64,000 nucleotides of DNA from Woeseiaceae bacterium. Lineage in GTDB: Bacteria > Pseudomonadota > Gammaproteobacteria > Steroidobacterales > Woeseiaceae. The notes under the pieces were generated by a model, which had not been told where the DNA came from, made no database searches, and saw only the letters and a list, made by a program, of their open reading frames with translations. Made by a program: the position numbers and the translations under genes. Of this stretch, positions 34,685 through 44,637 are shown piece after piece (within the stretch, counting starts at the first letter, position 1; each line of letters begins with the position of its first letter). The stretch is taken from contig JAJFKT010000026.1 in the NCBI GenBank assembly GCA_021773075.1, positions 496,356 to 560,355 of the forward strand, given 5' to 3'.

Positions 34685-35584
34685 ATGCATCCTGTCCTCG
34701 AAGATCTTATTGGTCTGCTTCGTCTTGAGAAGATTGAAGACAACATATTTCGTGGCGATAGCCGGGATATCGGCAGTCCGCAGGTATTCGGCGGCCAGGT
34801 GCTTGGTCAAGCACTTTCTGCCGCGCAAAATACTGTGGATGGTCGCGTTGCACATTCGTTGCACGGCTATTTTCTTCGTCGTGGTGATGTCAATTCACCC
34901 ATCATTTATGAGGTTGATCGCTCACGAGATGGCGGCAGCTTTTCGAACCGCCGCGTTGTTGCTATTCAGCACGGTCGGCCGATCCTGAATCTTGCCGCTT
35001 CGTTTCAGGTTCCCGAGCAAGGACTGGATCACCAAACGGAAATGCCTGATGTTCCTGGTCCTGATGGCTTGATGGACCTCACTGACGTTGCAAAGGATAT
35101 GCTGGAGCATATTCCGTCCAAGATGCGCCGTTTTCTGACCGAAAAGCGTCCTTTCGAATTTCGACACGTCGAGCCGGTCGATTTTGAGCATCCGAAGAAG
35201 CTTCCACCGCGCAAACACATGTGGATTCGGGCAGTCGATGCATTGCCGAATAATCCCGTCCTGCATCAAAATCTGCTGACCTATGTTTCGGATTATGAGT
35301 TGTTGGGTGTGGCGACTTCGCCTCATGGACTGTCATTCACTCGTGGCAGCGTGATCATGGCCAGTCTCGATCACGCTTTGTGGTTTCACCGTGAGGTCAA
35401 AATCGACGACTGGCTGTTGTATGCAATGGATAGTCCGAGTTCATCGGGTGCGCGAGGATTAGCGCGCGGCCAGTTCTTTACACAAGATGGACAGCTGGTC
35501 GCCTCGACCACGCAGGAAGGGCTAATGCGAGTCATTGACCCCGACGAATGGAAACCGCGATCGAAACCGGGATCGCAAACCTGA
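34685..35584 (+). CDS. tesB: Acyl-CoA thioesterase II TesB
   Basis: A 299-residue double hot-dog thioesterase that releases free fatty acid from acyl-CoA in the cytoplasm. It has the family start VFGGQVLGQALSAAQNTV, VHSLHGYFLRRGD-type segment (AHSLHGYFLRRGD), SRDGGSFSNRRVVAIQHG, SLDHALWFHREVKIDDWLLY and the ARGLARGQFFTQDGQLVAST end. Length and order match E. coli TesB. It sits directly behind the degenerate SDR gene and converges on gpmA with seven bases between stops. Confidence 0.93.
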   Translation: MHPVLEDLIGLLRLEKIEDNIFRGDSRDIGSPQVFGGQVLGQALSAAQNTVDGRVAHSLHGYFLRRGDVNSPIIYEVDRSRDGGSFSNRRVVAIQHGRPILNLAASFQVPEQGLDHQTEMPDVPGPDGLMDLTDVAKDMLEHIPSKMRRFLTEKRPFEFRHVEPVDFEHPKKLPPRKHMWIRAVDALPNNPVLHQNLLTYVSDYELLGVATSPHGLSFTRGSVIMASLDHALWFHREVKIDDWLLYAMDSPSSSGARGLARGQFFTQDGQLVASTTQEGLMRVIDPDEWKPRSKPGSQT

Positions 35585-35591
35585 GACGCGT

Positions 35592-36335
35592 TTAGCCAGC
35601 TTTCCCTTGTGCAGCTACTGCTGCAGCCGCCTTTGCAATTGCGTCAGCATCGCCGAGGAACTCGCGGGAAACCGCTGCCAGATCATCGTCGAGTTCGTAA
35701 GCCAGAGGTATACCGGTCGGAATGTTGAATCCGGTGATTTCTTCATCCGATATCTTGTCCAGCATTTTAACCAATGCTCGCAAACTATTGCCGTGCGCTG
35801 CGATCAGGACGTTTTTGCCCGCGCGGAGTTCAGGCGCTATGACCTCATTCCAACAGGGCAAGACTCTGTCCAGCGTTGTGGCAAGCGACTCGGTCGCTGG
35901 AAGTGAATCGATGCCGGCGTAGCGTGGATCGTGCGCTGGATGACGTTCATCGTCAGCATCGAGTTCAGGTGGCGGAATGTCATAGCTACGTCGCCAAATA
36001 TGCACCTGGTCATCGCCATATTTCGCGGCAGTCTCGGCCTTGTTGAGGCCTTGCAGGCTGCCGTAGTGGCGCTCATTCAGACGCCAGTCGCGAATGACCG
36101 GAATCCACATGAGCTCCATCTGATCCTGAATGTGCCACAGCGTGCGAATCGCACGCTTGAGAACCGACGTATAAGCGATGTCGAAATCGTAGCCTAGCTC
36201 CGCGAGCAAGCGGCCTGCGGCGATAGCTTCCTGATTGCCTTTCTCAGTCAGGTCGACGTCCGTCCAGCCCGTAAACAGGTTCTTCAGGTTCCAGTCACTT
36301 TGCCCGTGACGGCACAATACAAGCTTGCCAGCCAT
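35592..36335 (-). CDS. gpmA: 2,3-bisphosphoglycerate-dependent phosphoglycerate mutase
   Basis: A 247-residue glycolytic and gluconeogenic mutase that interconverts 3- and 2-phosphoglycerate. The phosphorylated histidine is His10 ([12 protein letters not shown]), the second is in [14 protein letters not shown], and the dPGM-specific [15 protein letters not shown] and [16 protein letters not shown] segments are all there. GGAG is well placed for the ATG. It lies downstream of gdhB's end on the same strand but is separated by 32 bases, with gdhB upstream, so they could be cotranscribed. Confidence 0.95.
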   Translation of the reverse strand: MAGKLVLCRHGQSDWNLKNLFTGWTDVDLTEKGNQEAIAAGRLLAELGYDFDIAYTSVLKRAIRTLWHIQDQMELMWIPVIRDWRLNERHYGSLQGLNKAETAAKYGDDQVHIWRRSYDIPPPELDADDERHPAHDPRYAGIDSLPATESLATTLDRVLPCWNEVIAPELRAGKNVLIAAHGNSLRALVKMLDKISDEEITGFNIPTGIPLAYELDDDLAAVSREFLGDADAIAKAAAAVAAQGKAG

Positions 36336-36367
36336 GTTCGCTCCAGATTATCGATCCGCGTGAGCGG

Positions 36368-39300
36368 TCAGGTTTTGATTGAAATCAGGTCTCGTAATTC
36401 CTGCGCAGCGACGGTGAGCGTAGCAAAATCGACCGTGTCGCGTAGTTTCATTTCGTCAATTATTTGTTTGAAGTGTTCGACCTCGGCAGCATTTTTGCTC
36501 AGCCAGTTTGCGGCAATTTCGGCCGGATCCTTCTTGCTGCGTTTCGACAATAACTGAAATGCGAGCCTGCGCCGGAGTCGGTAGAACTCATCGCGCAAAT
36601 TGCTGCGAGCCATGGCTTGCCAGCGGCCTTTGACTTCAAGGTCTTCTGCCTGATTGTGCAACCAGTACAAGCTCAGTTCGTCGTTGAAAGTTGAGTACAA
36701 GCGAGCAGCATCGGTAACGTCTCGTTTTCGCTCAGCCGCGAGGTCGGCCATATCGAGCGCCGGTCTGGTTACCAGCAAGATAGACATCTTGCTCGCAAGA
36801 CCCTCGGGCACACCCATCGCGATGTAGCCACGTTCGGCGTTTTCATGGCGAACTCGACTGGCCTTTGAAATATAAGTACCGGTTCTGGAGTAGATGCGCG
36901 CCATGTTGTCTTTCAGGCGATCCACGGTTTTGACGATGTCGAGCTCGTCTCCAAATTGCTCGATTAACCAGTAACAAGCGTGCCGCAATGTTCGACTAAC
37001 TTCGAACATCATTGAGACCTGTGCGCCAGCCGGAATTTCGTAGTCGAGCGACTCGATCTTGCGCAACAGTGGGCCCGCACGGCAAATTATTCGAGCGACT
37101 GCGTAGGCACGGGCTACTGTGATCATGTTTGCGCCTGTGTCAGCTTGCATGCGCTTTACGAACGCCGGGCCCATGCGATTGACGAGATCATTTGCGATCA
37201 GGGTTGCCAGAATTTGCCGGCTTAGACGATGGCCGGGTAGCAAATCTAAGTAGCGACGTCTGAGAATGGACGGGAAGTAACGTTGTGGATCAACGGCCAG
37301 GAAATCTTCAAGCGTTTCCTCCGACACAATCAAGCCGTTATAAAGATCGATTTTCGCGTAGCTCAGAACGACGGCAAGTTCCGGTCGTGTAAATCCAATC
37401 TTGCGGCTGCGTCGATCATCAATCTGCGACTCATCCGGCAGGAACTCTATGCTTCGGTTGAGCAGGCCGGTGCGTTCCAGGTCGCTTATCAACCGTGCGG
37501 TCTCGTCAATACGACTAGCCGACAAGGTTTCGGTCATGCTGATTGACTGGGTTTGCAAATAATTATTTCGCAGCACCAGATTCGCAACATCATCGGTCAT
37601 CGATTCGAGTAACACGTTTCGCTTGGCGCGAGTCATGCCTTTCTTCTTAGCAACATCGCTGAGCAGTATTTTGATGTTGACCTCACGATCCGAACAGTCC
37701 ACGCCGGCGGAATTGTCGATGAAGTCAGTATTGATTCGACCACCGCACAGGCTGTATTCGACTCGAGCGAGTTGCGTCAATCCAAGGTTACCGCCTTCGC
37801 CAATAACCCGACAACGCAGTTTGTTCGCATCGACCCGTACCGAATCGTTGCTGCGGTCGCCAGCATCCGCGTGGCCCTCGTGGCTGGCCTTGATATACGT
37901 GCCGATGCCGCCATTCCAAAGTAGATCGACTTCCATTCTTAAGATCGCATTTATCAACTCATCCGGTTTTACCGAGCTTGCCTCGATACCCAGCATTTTC
38001 CGTGCTTCATTACTCAGGCGAATCGTTTTAGCCTGACGAGAATAAACTCCACCACCTTTTGACAGCAAAGAACCGTCATAGTCTTCCCATCCCATGCGCG
38101 GCGTTTTGAACAAGCGCTGACGTTCCCGATAACTCGCAGCCATGTCCGGCTCCGGATCGAGGAAAATATTGCGGTGATTAAATGCGGCGACCAGTTTGAC
38201 CTTGCGCGAAAGCAACATGCCATTGCCGAATACGTCACCTCCCATGTCGCCTATACCAGCAACGGTAAAGGCGTCTTTTTGAGTGTTGAGTCCGAGTTCA
38301 CGAAAGTGGCGTTTTACAGCCTCCCACGCACCACGAGCGGTAATGCCCATTTTCTTGTGGTCGTAGCCGGCTGATCCGCCGGATGCGAACGCATCGTCGA
38401 GCCAAAAATCATAGTCCGCCGAAATTCCGTTCGCAATATCCGAGAACGTCGCAGTGCCTTTGTCCGCAGCGACGACCAGGTACGGATCGTCGCCATCCCG
38501 GCAAATAATTCCGTCCGGAGTAATCACTTCACCGTCAATGACGTTATCGGTGATATCCAGCAACGCTCGAATAAACGTCTTGTAGCAGTGTATGCCGTTC
38601 TGCATGATTGCGTCGCGATCGCCGCTTGGGGCTCGTTTCGGGTAAAAACCACCCTTAGCGCCAGTTGGAACAATGACCGTGTTCTTGACAACCTGAGCTT
38701 TCATCAAGCCGAGAACTTCGGTGCGAAAATCTTCACGCCTGTCAGACCAGCGCAAACCGCCGCGGGCAATATCGCCGCCGCGCAAATGCACGCCTTCAAC
38801 TTCAGGCGAGTATACGAACACCTCGAATTTCGGTCTCGGCAGCGGAATTTCCGGCAGCTTGGCAGGGTCGAATTTGATCGATATGTACGACTTGGGCTTG
38901 CCGTTCTCGGTCAGGTAGTAGTTGGTTCGCAGTGAGGCACTTATGCCACCCGAAAATGCGCTAAGAATCCTGTCTTCATCAACGTTCTTCGCTTTGGAAA
39001 CGCCCCGTGCGACGGATGCACGTATGCTTTTCAATTCACGACCGCGGCGACTCTTTGCAATGCCTGGATCGAATTGCATTTCAAACTGTTTGAAAAGCAG
39101 CGGTACGAGATTGGAATGTCGGACGAGTACATCTCCCATATACGCCTGACTAAAGGGCATGCCCAGTTGCAAGATGTGCTTCGTGTAACAACGTAACAGA
39201 GTCGTTTGGCGCCAATCGAGGCCACCAAAATAGACGAGTCGGTTCAGGCCATCGTTCTCGGCGTCACCTTGCAATACCGCGAGGAAGCACTCTTCGAAGC

Positions 39301-41200
39301 GCGTTTCAATAGCGGCAAAATCGACATTGCCTTCGCTTTCGTTGACCAGATCGAAGTCCTGAATCCAGAATGATCGACCGTTTGTAAGAATCGCTTCGTA
39401 GGGATGTTCTGAATAAACACGCACTCCCATATTTTCGAGAATCGGCAGCGCGTTAGAGAGCGGAATCGGTTCATCAAGGCTGTAGACAACGAAATTCACG
39501 TGTCCAGGTCCAGCGTTGGCGGGTACATACAAGTCGACCGTTCGCGCGACTTCGTCCCTTAGCATGGCGTCGATGTGCCGAATGTCGGAGCAGGCCTCCA
39601 ATGGCAAAGTGTTGGCCTGAAATCCTGGCGGAAAAATCCCGCCATAAGCCTTGAAGAGCCGCCGACCTTCGTCCTGATCGAATTCGCCCAATAACTGTTC
39701 ACGAAGCCGGTCTTCCCACGTAACAACTAGGTCTGCTATGCGCTCCTCGATTTCATGGATACTGATTCGCGGCCGCGTACCTTCGGACGTTCGCACGATG
39801 ATATGAACGCGCGCGAGAGCGGATTCGGAAATCTGCACTGCAGAATCGACAGACTGACCTTCAAAGGTCTCTTTGAGCAATTCTTCTATTTGACGACGAA
39901 TTGCGGTCGTGTATTTTTCCCTGGGTACGAACACGAGGCAGGAGAAAAATCGTCGAAATGTGTCCCGTCGCAAGAAGAATTTGACGCGTTGACGATCCTG
40001 GAGGTTTAGGATGCCGGATGTAGTGCGGGCGAGGTCCTGAACCGTACTCTGGAATAGTTCTTCGCGCGGATAGTTTTCGATGATATGTGACAGCGCCTTA
40101 CCGCGATGGCCAAGCTGTTCGACATGCACTCGTTCGAAAACTTTGTTTATCTTGTGCCGAATTAGCGGAATGTTCTTGGGACTCTCACTATAGGCGACCG
40201 ACGTCAATAATCCGATAAACCGGCGCTCACCAACTGCATTGCCTTTTTTGTCGTAGATTTTTACGCCGACATAGTCCAGAAACGCCGAACGGTGCACTGT
40301 TGAACGGGAGTTGGCTTTGGTCAGGATAAGCCAGTCACGTGATCGCGTTAGCCGCCGCATTTCAGCCGTTAATTCAACGGTGGTTGAGCCTCGATCATCG
40401 CGGCTCAACACGCCCAGCCCACTGCCATCGACCGAGCTCAGAAAAAAGCGCTTGCCCTTTTTCGATAGCTTGTATTCACGATAACCCAGGAATGTGAAGT
40501 TCTCGTCAGCCATCCAATTTAGAAGATCCTGACTCTCCGTTCTAAGTAGCGAGTCCACGCCTTTTGGTCCATTTTCGAGGAGTCCGGCCGTCTCGCGCAT
40601 GCGCTCGCGCATTTTCAACCAGTCGCGTACAGCAAACCGAACGTCCCGCAGAACTTTCTTGATTTCCTGGCCCAGGACCTTCAGTTCGCCCGGGTCTGTT
40701 TCGCGCTCAATCGCAAACCGAATCAGGGATTCAGACTGTGCTCCCTTGGCGCCGGGTTTGACGATCGCTGTCAGCTTGCCCTTGCCGTCGCGTCGCACGG
40801 AAATGATCGGATGCACGGTGATATGCACTGCTAATTTGTGGTGGTTGATAGCCGCTGCGACCGAGTCAACCAAAAACGGCATATCGTCATTGACCATTTC
40901 GACGAACGTGTAATGCGATGAATAACCGTGCTCACGTACAGTCGGGTTGAATATGCGCAATAGAGCCTGGCCTTTGCGGCGTCGCGAGCCGAACTCCAGA
41001 TGGTCAATCGCCGCGCGCGCCATGATCTCTTCGGAGCGCCCTTGCAGGTCCTCCACAGGCACATTCCGGACGTACTGTTCGAGAAATAGTTTGGTTTGCG
41101 CGGGTTTACGCAGAGAGGCAGACTTGACTTTCGCAGACGTGATTTTGTCGACGATCTTTTGCTTCATGTCGCCGACCCTGCGGTGCTCTTTTGATGCCAC
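36368..41200 (-). CDS. gdhB: NAD-specific glutamate dehydrogenase, 180-kDa class
   Basis: A 1610-residue enzyme of the large NAD-GDH class first described in Streptomyces and Pseudomonas. It oxidises glutamate to 2-oxoglutarate and ammonia, a catabolic role. The long N-terminal regulatory region (ACT-like modules) precedes the catalytic core, which has GGLRWSDRREDFRTEVLGLM, the lysine region TVIVPTGAKGGFYPKRAP, and the nucleotide-binding TVAGIGDMGGDVFGNGMLLS. The helical C-terminal region is complete. The GTG at 41200 has GGAG eleven bases upstream; an ATG eleven codons in (41165-41167 complement) with AGGG eight bases away is also possible. TATACT at 41263-41268 (minus) may be its -10 box. 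Cyanophycin breakdown would deliver amino nitrogen this enzyme can release. Confidence 0.95.
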   Translation of the reverse strand: MASKEHRRVGDMKQKIVDKITSAKVKSASLRKPAQTKLFLEQYVRNVPVEDLQGRSEEIMARAAIDHLEFGSRRRKGQALLRIFNPTVREHGYSSHYTFVEMVNDDMPFLVDSVAAAINHHKLAVHITVHPIISVRRDGKGKLTAIVKPGAKGAQSESLIRFAIERETDPGELKVLGQEIKKVLRDVRFAVRDWLKMRERMRETAGLLENGPKGVDSLLRTESQDLLNWMADENFTFLGYREYKLSKKGKRFFLSSVDGSGLGVLSRDDRGSTTVELTAEMRRLTRSRDWLILTKANSRSTVHRSAFLDYVGVKIYDKKGNAVGERRFIGLLTSVAYSESPKNIPLIRHKINKVFERVHVEQLGHRGKALSHIIENYPREELFQSTVQDLARTTSGILNLQDRQRVKFFLRRDTFRRFFSCLVFVPREKYTTAIRRQIEELLKETFEGQSVDSAVQISESALARVHIIVRTSEGTRPRISIHEIEERIADLVVTWEDRLREQLLGEFDQDEGRRLFKAYGGIFPPGFQANTLPLEACSDIRHIDAMLRDEVARTVDLYVPANAGPGHVNFVVYSLDEPIPLSNALPILENMGVRVYSEHPYEAILTNGRSFWIQDFDLVNESEGNVDFAAIETRFEECFLAVLQGDAENDGLNRLVYFGGLDWRQTTLLRCYTKHILQLGMPFSQAYMGDVLVRHSNLVPLLFKQFEMQFDPGIAKSRRGRELKSIRASVARGVSKAKNVDEDRILSAFSGGISASLRTNYYLTENGKPKSYISIKFDPAKLPEIPLPRPKFEVFVYSPEVEGVHLRGGDIARGGLRWSDRREDFRTEVLGLMKAQVVKNTVIVPTGAKGGFYPKRAPSGDRDAIMQNGIHCYKTFIRALLDITDNVIDGEVITPDGIICRDGDDPYLVVAADKGTATFSDIANGISADYDFWLDDAFASGGSAGYDHKKMGITARGAWEAVKRHFRELGLNTQKDAFTVAGIGDMGGDVFGNGMLLSRKVKLVAAFNHRNIFLDPEPDMAASYRERQRLFKTPRMGWEDYDGSLLSKGGGVYSRQAKTIRLSNEARKMLGIEASSVKPDELINAILRMEVDLLWNGGIGTYIKASHEGHADAGDRSNDSVRVDANKLRCRVIGEGGNLGLTQLARVEYSLCGGRINTDFIDNSAGVDCSDREVNIKILLSDVAKKKGMTRAKRNVLLESMTDDVANLVLRNNYLQTQSISMTETLSASRIDETARLISDLERTGLLNRSIEFLPDESQIDDRRSRKIGFTRPELAVVLSYAKIDLYNGLIVSEETLEDFLAVDPQRYFPSILRRRYLDLLPGHRLSRQILATLIANDLVNRMGPAFVKRMQADTGANMITVARAYAVARIICRAGPLLRKIESLDYEIPAGAQVSMMFEVSRTLRHACYWLIEQFGDELDIVKTVDRLKDNMARIYSRTGTYISKASRVRHENAERGYIAMGVPEGLASKMSILLVTRPALDMADLAAERKRDVTDAARLYSTFNDELSLYWLHNQAEDLEVKGRWQAMARSNLRDEFYRLRRRLAFQLLSKRSKKDPAEIAANWLSKNAAEVEHFKQIIDEMKLRDTVDFATLTVAAQELRDLISIKT

Positions 41201-41292
41201 GTAATTGCACTCCGGCCGGTCATCCCGACCAAGAAAATTAAGGACCTGAAATGGCGCGTCGCAGTATACAGTAATTGCTGGAGAGCAGGCTC

Positions 41293-41742
41293 TTACGGCG
41301 AACCGATTAGATTGGCGCGGGCAAACAACCGTTCCATGATGCTGTCCAGGCTGGCTATTTCTTCGTCAGTAAAACCTTGCAGCAAATCTTTTTCGAAATC
41401 GAGTGCGAGCGTGGCAATTTCGTCGTGGAGTTTCTTTCCGTCTTCGGACAGATTCAAAATCGAACGGCGCTTATCGGCGTCTGCAAATTCGCGGTCGATG
41501 CGGCCATTCTTGATGAGCTTTGTCACCGCTCGACTAACGGCGACCTTGTCCATCAAGGTCCGTTCGGCGACTTCAACGGCCGACAAGCCGGGAAACCGGC
41601 CAAGTACAGCGATGACCCGCCATTCCGGTATCGAAACGCTAAATCGTTTGTCGTAGGCTCGCGCAACGGTCGTGCTGACCGTATTGGACAGGACTGCCAG
41701 TCGATACGGCAGAAAGTCCTCTAATCTGAGTTCGTCTTCCAT
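41293..41742 (-). CDS. MarR-family transcriptional regulator
   Basis: A 149-residue winged-helix regulator. The DNA-binding part reads IPEWRVIAVLGRFPGLSAVEVAERTLMDKVAVSRAVTKLIKNG, followed by the wing DREFADADKRRSILNLSEDG, typical of MarR proteins that sense phenolics or oxidants. There is no ribosome-binding site; the bases before the ATG instead form a perfect 13-base palindrome (41744-41756). It lies between zapE and gdhB on the same strand, 12 bases after zapE. Confidence 0.92.
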   Translation of the reverse strand: MEDELRLEDFLPYRLAVLSNTVSTTVARAYDKRFSVSIPEWRVIAVLGRFPGLSAVEVAERTLMDKVAVSRAVTKLIKNGRIDREFADADKRRSILNLSEDGKKLHDEIATLALDFEKDLLQGFTDEEIASLDSIMERLFARANLIGSP

Positions 41743-41743
41743 A

Positions 41744-41756
41744 GATAGAATCTATC
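41744..41756. promoter_or_regulatory. Perfect palindrome at the marR start
   Basis: GATAGA-A-TCTATC spans the gap between the zapE stop and the marR ATG and takes the place of a Shine-Dalgarno sequence. It could be a MarR operator or an RNA hairpin limiting marR translation. No promoter is visible between the two genes. Confidence 0.4.
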
Positions 41757-42849
41757 ATGCGAGATGGGCGAGGGCGAGATACTCTGATGACTGCATCTCA
41801 ACCAGCCGGCTGATTGTACGGTCGAATTCAAAGCTCAGTCGTTTGCCCGTATACAGGGATTCGGCTGTCGTCACTGCAGAAATAATCAGCTTAACCCGTC
41901 GATCATAGAACTCATCGACCAGTGCAATGAAGCGACGCGTTTGGTCCTCGCGCTGTGCGTCGAGCAGCGGCACGCCAGACAGGATGACGCTCGGATACCA
42001 ACGGGCGAGTTCGATGTAATCAGACTGGCTACGGGGGCCGTCGCACAAGGCGGTAAATTCAAACCATGCTATGCCCTTGGCGCACCTACGGGCCGTGATT
42101 GGCCGGCCGTTGATCTCGAGATCATGATTCTCGCGAACCTGGCTGGTGGCAGACTCATCGAAAAAGAAGTTCAGCTTGTTCGTCGCCTGATCATCGTCGG
42201 GCGTCATGTAAGTTCCGGCTTTTTGCAATAAACGCAGGCGGTAATCGGTACCGCTATCCATATGAATCACGTCAGTCTGGCTGTTCAGGAGGTCTATCGC
42301 CGGCAGGAAGCGCTGCCGTTGCAGACCTTCTTTGTACAAGTCATCGGGTCTTGAGTTGGATGTTGTGACCAATATGACACCGCGGCGAAACAAGCCATCA
42401 AGGAGTCGGCTTAAGATCATCGCATCGGCAATATCGCTGACGAAGAATTCGTCAAAACAAAGCACCCGAGTCTCGGTGGCAATACTCGCCGCAACTGAAT
42501 CCAAAGGATCTTCTATCTCGCCCAACTGACCCAGGCGTTCATGTACGTCGTGCATCATGCGGTGAAAATGAATGCGCTTCTTTGCCTTGATCTGCAGGCT
42601 ATCGAAGAAGAGGTCCATCAGGAATGTTTTGCCGCGTCCGACACCACCCCAAATATAAAGGCCTTTAATATTGGCCGGGTTCGCGTTGCTAGCGCCGAAT
42701 AGCAGACCGAGTAAGCCGTGCTTCGCGGGCTTTCGTGCCGCAATACGTTGCTGCAGGTCTTCAAGCGCTTGAATGACGTCCAGCTGCCCTGGATCGCGGA
42801 TATGGCCCTCTCGGGTGAGGTTGTCCTCGTATGCTTGGCGAATTTCCAA
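41755..42849 (-). CDS. zapE: Cell division protein ZapE (AFG1-like ATPase)
   Basis: A 364-residue AAA-type ATPase that acts at the division ring in E. coli and, in the family generally, on membrane protein quality. Walker A is GGVGRGKT (68-75), followed by FLMDLFFDSL; Walker B is VLCFDEFFVSDIADAMIL; then TSNSRPDDLYKEGLQRQRFLPAID and the arginine-finger-like YWP-type region ARWYPSVILSGVP. The start is TTG at 42849 with AAAGGG just upstream (complement at 42854-42859); the longer frame from an ATG at 42924 would add 25 residues not found in the family. Confidence 0.93.
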   Translation of the reverse strand: MEIRQAYEDNLTREGHIRDPGQLDVIQALEDLQQRIAARKPAKHGLLGLLFGASNANPANIKGLYIWGGVGRGKTFLMDLFFDSLQIKAKKRIHFHRMMHDVHERLGQLGEIEDPLDSVAASIATETRVLCFDEFFVSDIADAMILSRLLDGLFRRGVILVTTSNSRPDDLYKEGLQRQRFLPAIDLLNSQTDVIHMDSGTDYRLRLLQKAGTYMTPDDDQATNKLNFFFDESATSQVRENHDLEINGRPITARRCAKGIAWFEFTALCDGPRSQSDYIELARWYPSVILSGVPLLDAQREDQTRRFIALVDEFYDRRVKLIISAVTTAESLYTGKRLSFEFDRTISRLVEMQSSEYLALAHLA

Positions 42850-42966
42850 TCTACCCTTTAACCTGTATTTTCGGCATTGCTGCAGCCCGGCAAGATTACA
42901 TTGCAGAAAATGATGCCGCCACACCTGCTATTAATATTGGCTTGAATTAATTAGGGAATTTATCCG

Positions 42967-44616
42967 ATGTCGGAAGCAACAGAACGTGAATCCATGGAAT
43001 TTGACGTCGTTATCGTTGGTGGCGGACCTGCGGGTCTGGCGGCAGCTTGCCGACTAATGCAGCTTGACGAGAGTCTGTCAGTCGTTGTTGTTGAGAAAGG
43101 ATCTGAAATTGGCGCACATATCCTGTCCGGAAACGTGTTTGAACCGACGGGGTTGAACGAGCTATTTCCCGACTGGAAGGGGATGGGGGCTCCTGTAAAG
43201 ACCGCTGTGAGCGGCGACCGGGTGCATTATCTGACCAGCGATACAGGGGCAATGCCCGTACCGGGAATTTTCCTGCCCAGACCGATGCATAACCATGGCA
43301 ACTATATTATTAGTCTCGGCCAATTGTGTCAGTGGATGGGCGAACAAGCTGAGGCAATGGGCGTGAATGTATTCCCCGGATTTGCGGCAGCCGAGGTTCT
43401 CTATGACGATGACGGCCGGGTAACGGGGGTCGCGACAAGTGACATGGGCGTCGGCAAAGACGGCCAGCGCAAGCCGTCCTATCAGGCGGGCTATGAATTG
43501 CTTGGCAAGTACACGATTCTGGCTGAGGGTGTGCGCGGCAATCTCAGCGAACAGGTAATGGACAAGTTTGATCTGCGCGCCGGTGCGGATCCGCAGCATT
43601 ACGGAATTGGCATTAAGGAAGTGTGGGAAATCGATCCGGCTTTGCATGAAGAAGGGCTGGTCGTTCACACCGCTGGCTGGCCACTGGATTCGCACACGGA
43701 AGGCGGCGGATTTCTGTATCACGCCGCGAATAATCGGGTATTCGCCGGCTTCATCATTGCGCTTAGCTACAAAAACCCGCATCTCTCGCCGTTTGATGAG
43801 TTCCAGCGCTGGAAATTGCATCCCAAAGTCCGGCGCTATCTTGAAGGTGGTAAACGCGTTTCCTATGGCGCGCGCGCCGTTAACAAAGGTGGTATGCAGT
43901 CACTTCCGAAGCTGACATTCCCGGGCGGCATGCTGACAGGCTGCGCAGCCGGGTTTCTAAATGGCGTCAAGATCAAGGGCGCGCATACAGCGATCAAGAC
44001 GGGCATGTTGGCGGCCGAAAGCGTGCAAAACGCGCTGTCTCAGGGAGACGATGCGGCGGCCGAACTCACGGATTTCGAAGTCAACGTTAAAGCTTCATGG
44101 GCATACAAGGAATTACACAAAGGTCGAAATTTCGGACCGGGCCTGCACAAATTCGGCAGCTTCTGGGGTGCCGCATTCGCGTTTATTGATCAGAATATTT
44201 TCTTCGGAAAATTACCATTTACGTGGCGCAATACCAATGCGGATCATGAGTCTCTGACCAAGGCTTCCGAGGCAAAGGTCATCGAGTATCCAAAACCGGA
44301 CGGCAAGCTGACCTTCGACCGATTGTCTTCGGTCTTCCTTTCGAGCACGAATCACGAAGAGGACCAGCCTTCGCACTTGCAGCTAAAGGACTCCTCGATA
44401 CCCCTGGCACGTAATCTTCCTGAATTTGATGAACCCGCACAACGTTATTGCCCGGCCGGTGTCTACGAAATTGTGGAAAAGGGTGGCGAGAAAGAATTCC
44501 AGATAAATGCCCAGAACTGCGTGCACTGCAAGACCTGCGACATCAAAGATCCGGCGCAGAATATTGTCTGGGCGGTTCCTGAAGGTGGCGGCGGCCCAAA
44601 TTACTCAAACATGTAG
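42967..44616 (+). CDS. Electron transfer flavoprotein-ubiquinone oxidoreductase
   Basis: A 549-residue membrane-associated FAD and 4Fe-4S protein that takes electrons from ETF, reduced by acyl-CoA dehydrogenases, and passes them to ubiquinone. FAD motif: DVVIVGGGPAGLAAACRL; GSEIGAHILSGNVFEP; LAEGVRGNLSEQVMDKFDLR; the iron-sulfur cysteines are in RYCPAGVYE and NCVHCKTCDIKDPAQNIVW, ending VPEGGGGPNYSNM. The ATG has AGGGA upstream. It serves the two acyl-CoA dehydrogenases encoded at 25264-27603. No etfAB genes are visible in the window. Confidence 0.95.
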   Translation: MSEATERESMEFDVVIVGGGPAGLAAACRLMQLDESLSVVVVEKGSEIGAHILSGNVFEPTGLNELFPDWKGMGAPVKTAVSGDRVHYLTSDTGAMPVPGIFLPRPMHNHGNYIISLGQLCQWMGEQAEAMGVNVFPGFAAAEVLYDDDGRVTGVATSDMGVGKDGQRKPSYQAGYELLGKYTILAEGVRGNLSEQVMDKFDLRAGADPQHYGIGIKEVWEIDPALHEEGLVVHTAGWPLDSHTEGGGFLYHAANNRVFAGFIIALSYKNPHLSPFDEFQRWKLHPKVRRYLEGGKRVSYGARAVNKGGMQSLPKLTFPGGMLTGCAAGFLNGVKIKGAHTAIKTGMLAAESVQNALSQGDDAAAELTDFEVNVKASWAYKELHKGRNFGPGLHKFGSFWGAAFAFIDQNIFFGKLPFTWRNTNADHESLTKASEAKVIEYPKPDGKLTFDRLSSVFLSSTNHEEDQPSHLQLKDSSIPLARNLPEFDEPAQRYCPAGVYEIVEKGGEKEFQINAQNCVHCKTCDIKDPAQNIVWAVPEGGGGPNYSNM

Positions 44617-44637
44617 GTCGATGCTGTTTTCTAGAGA

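Noticed and set aside
39755..40009. Plus-strand frames inside gdhB and similar antisense frames elsewhere
   Set aside because: They lie opposite well-supported genes, lack ribosome-binding sites and show no recognisable protein.
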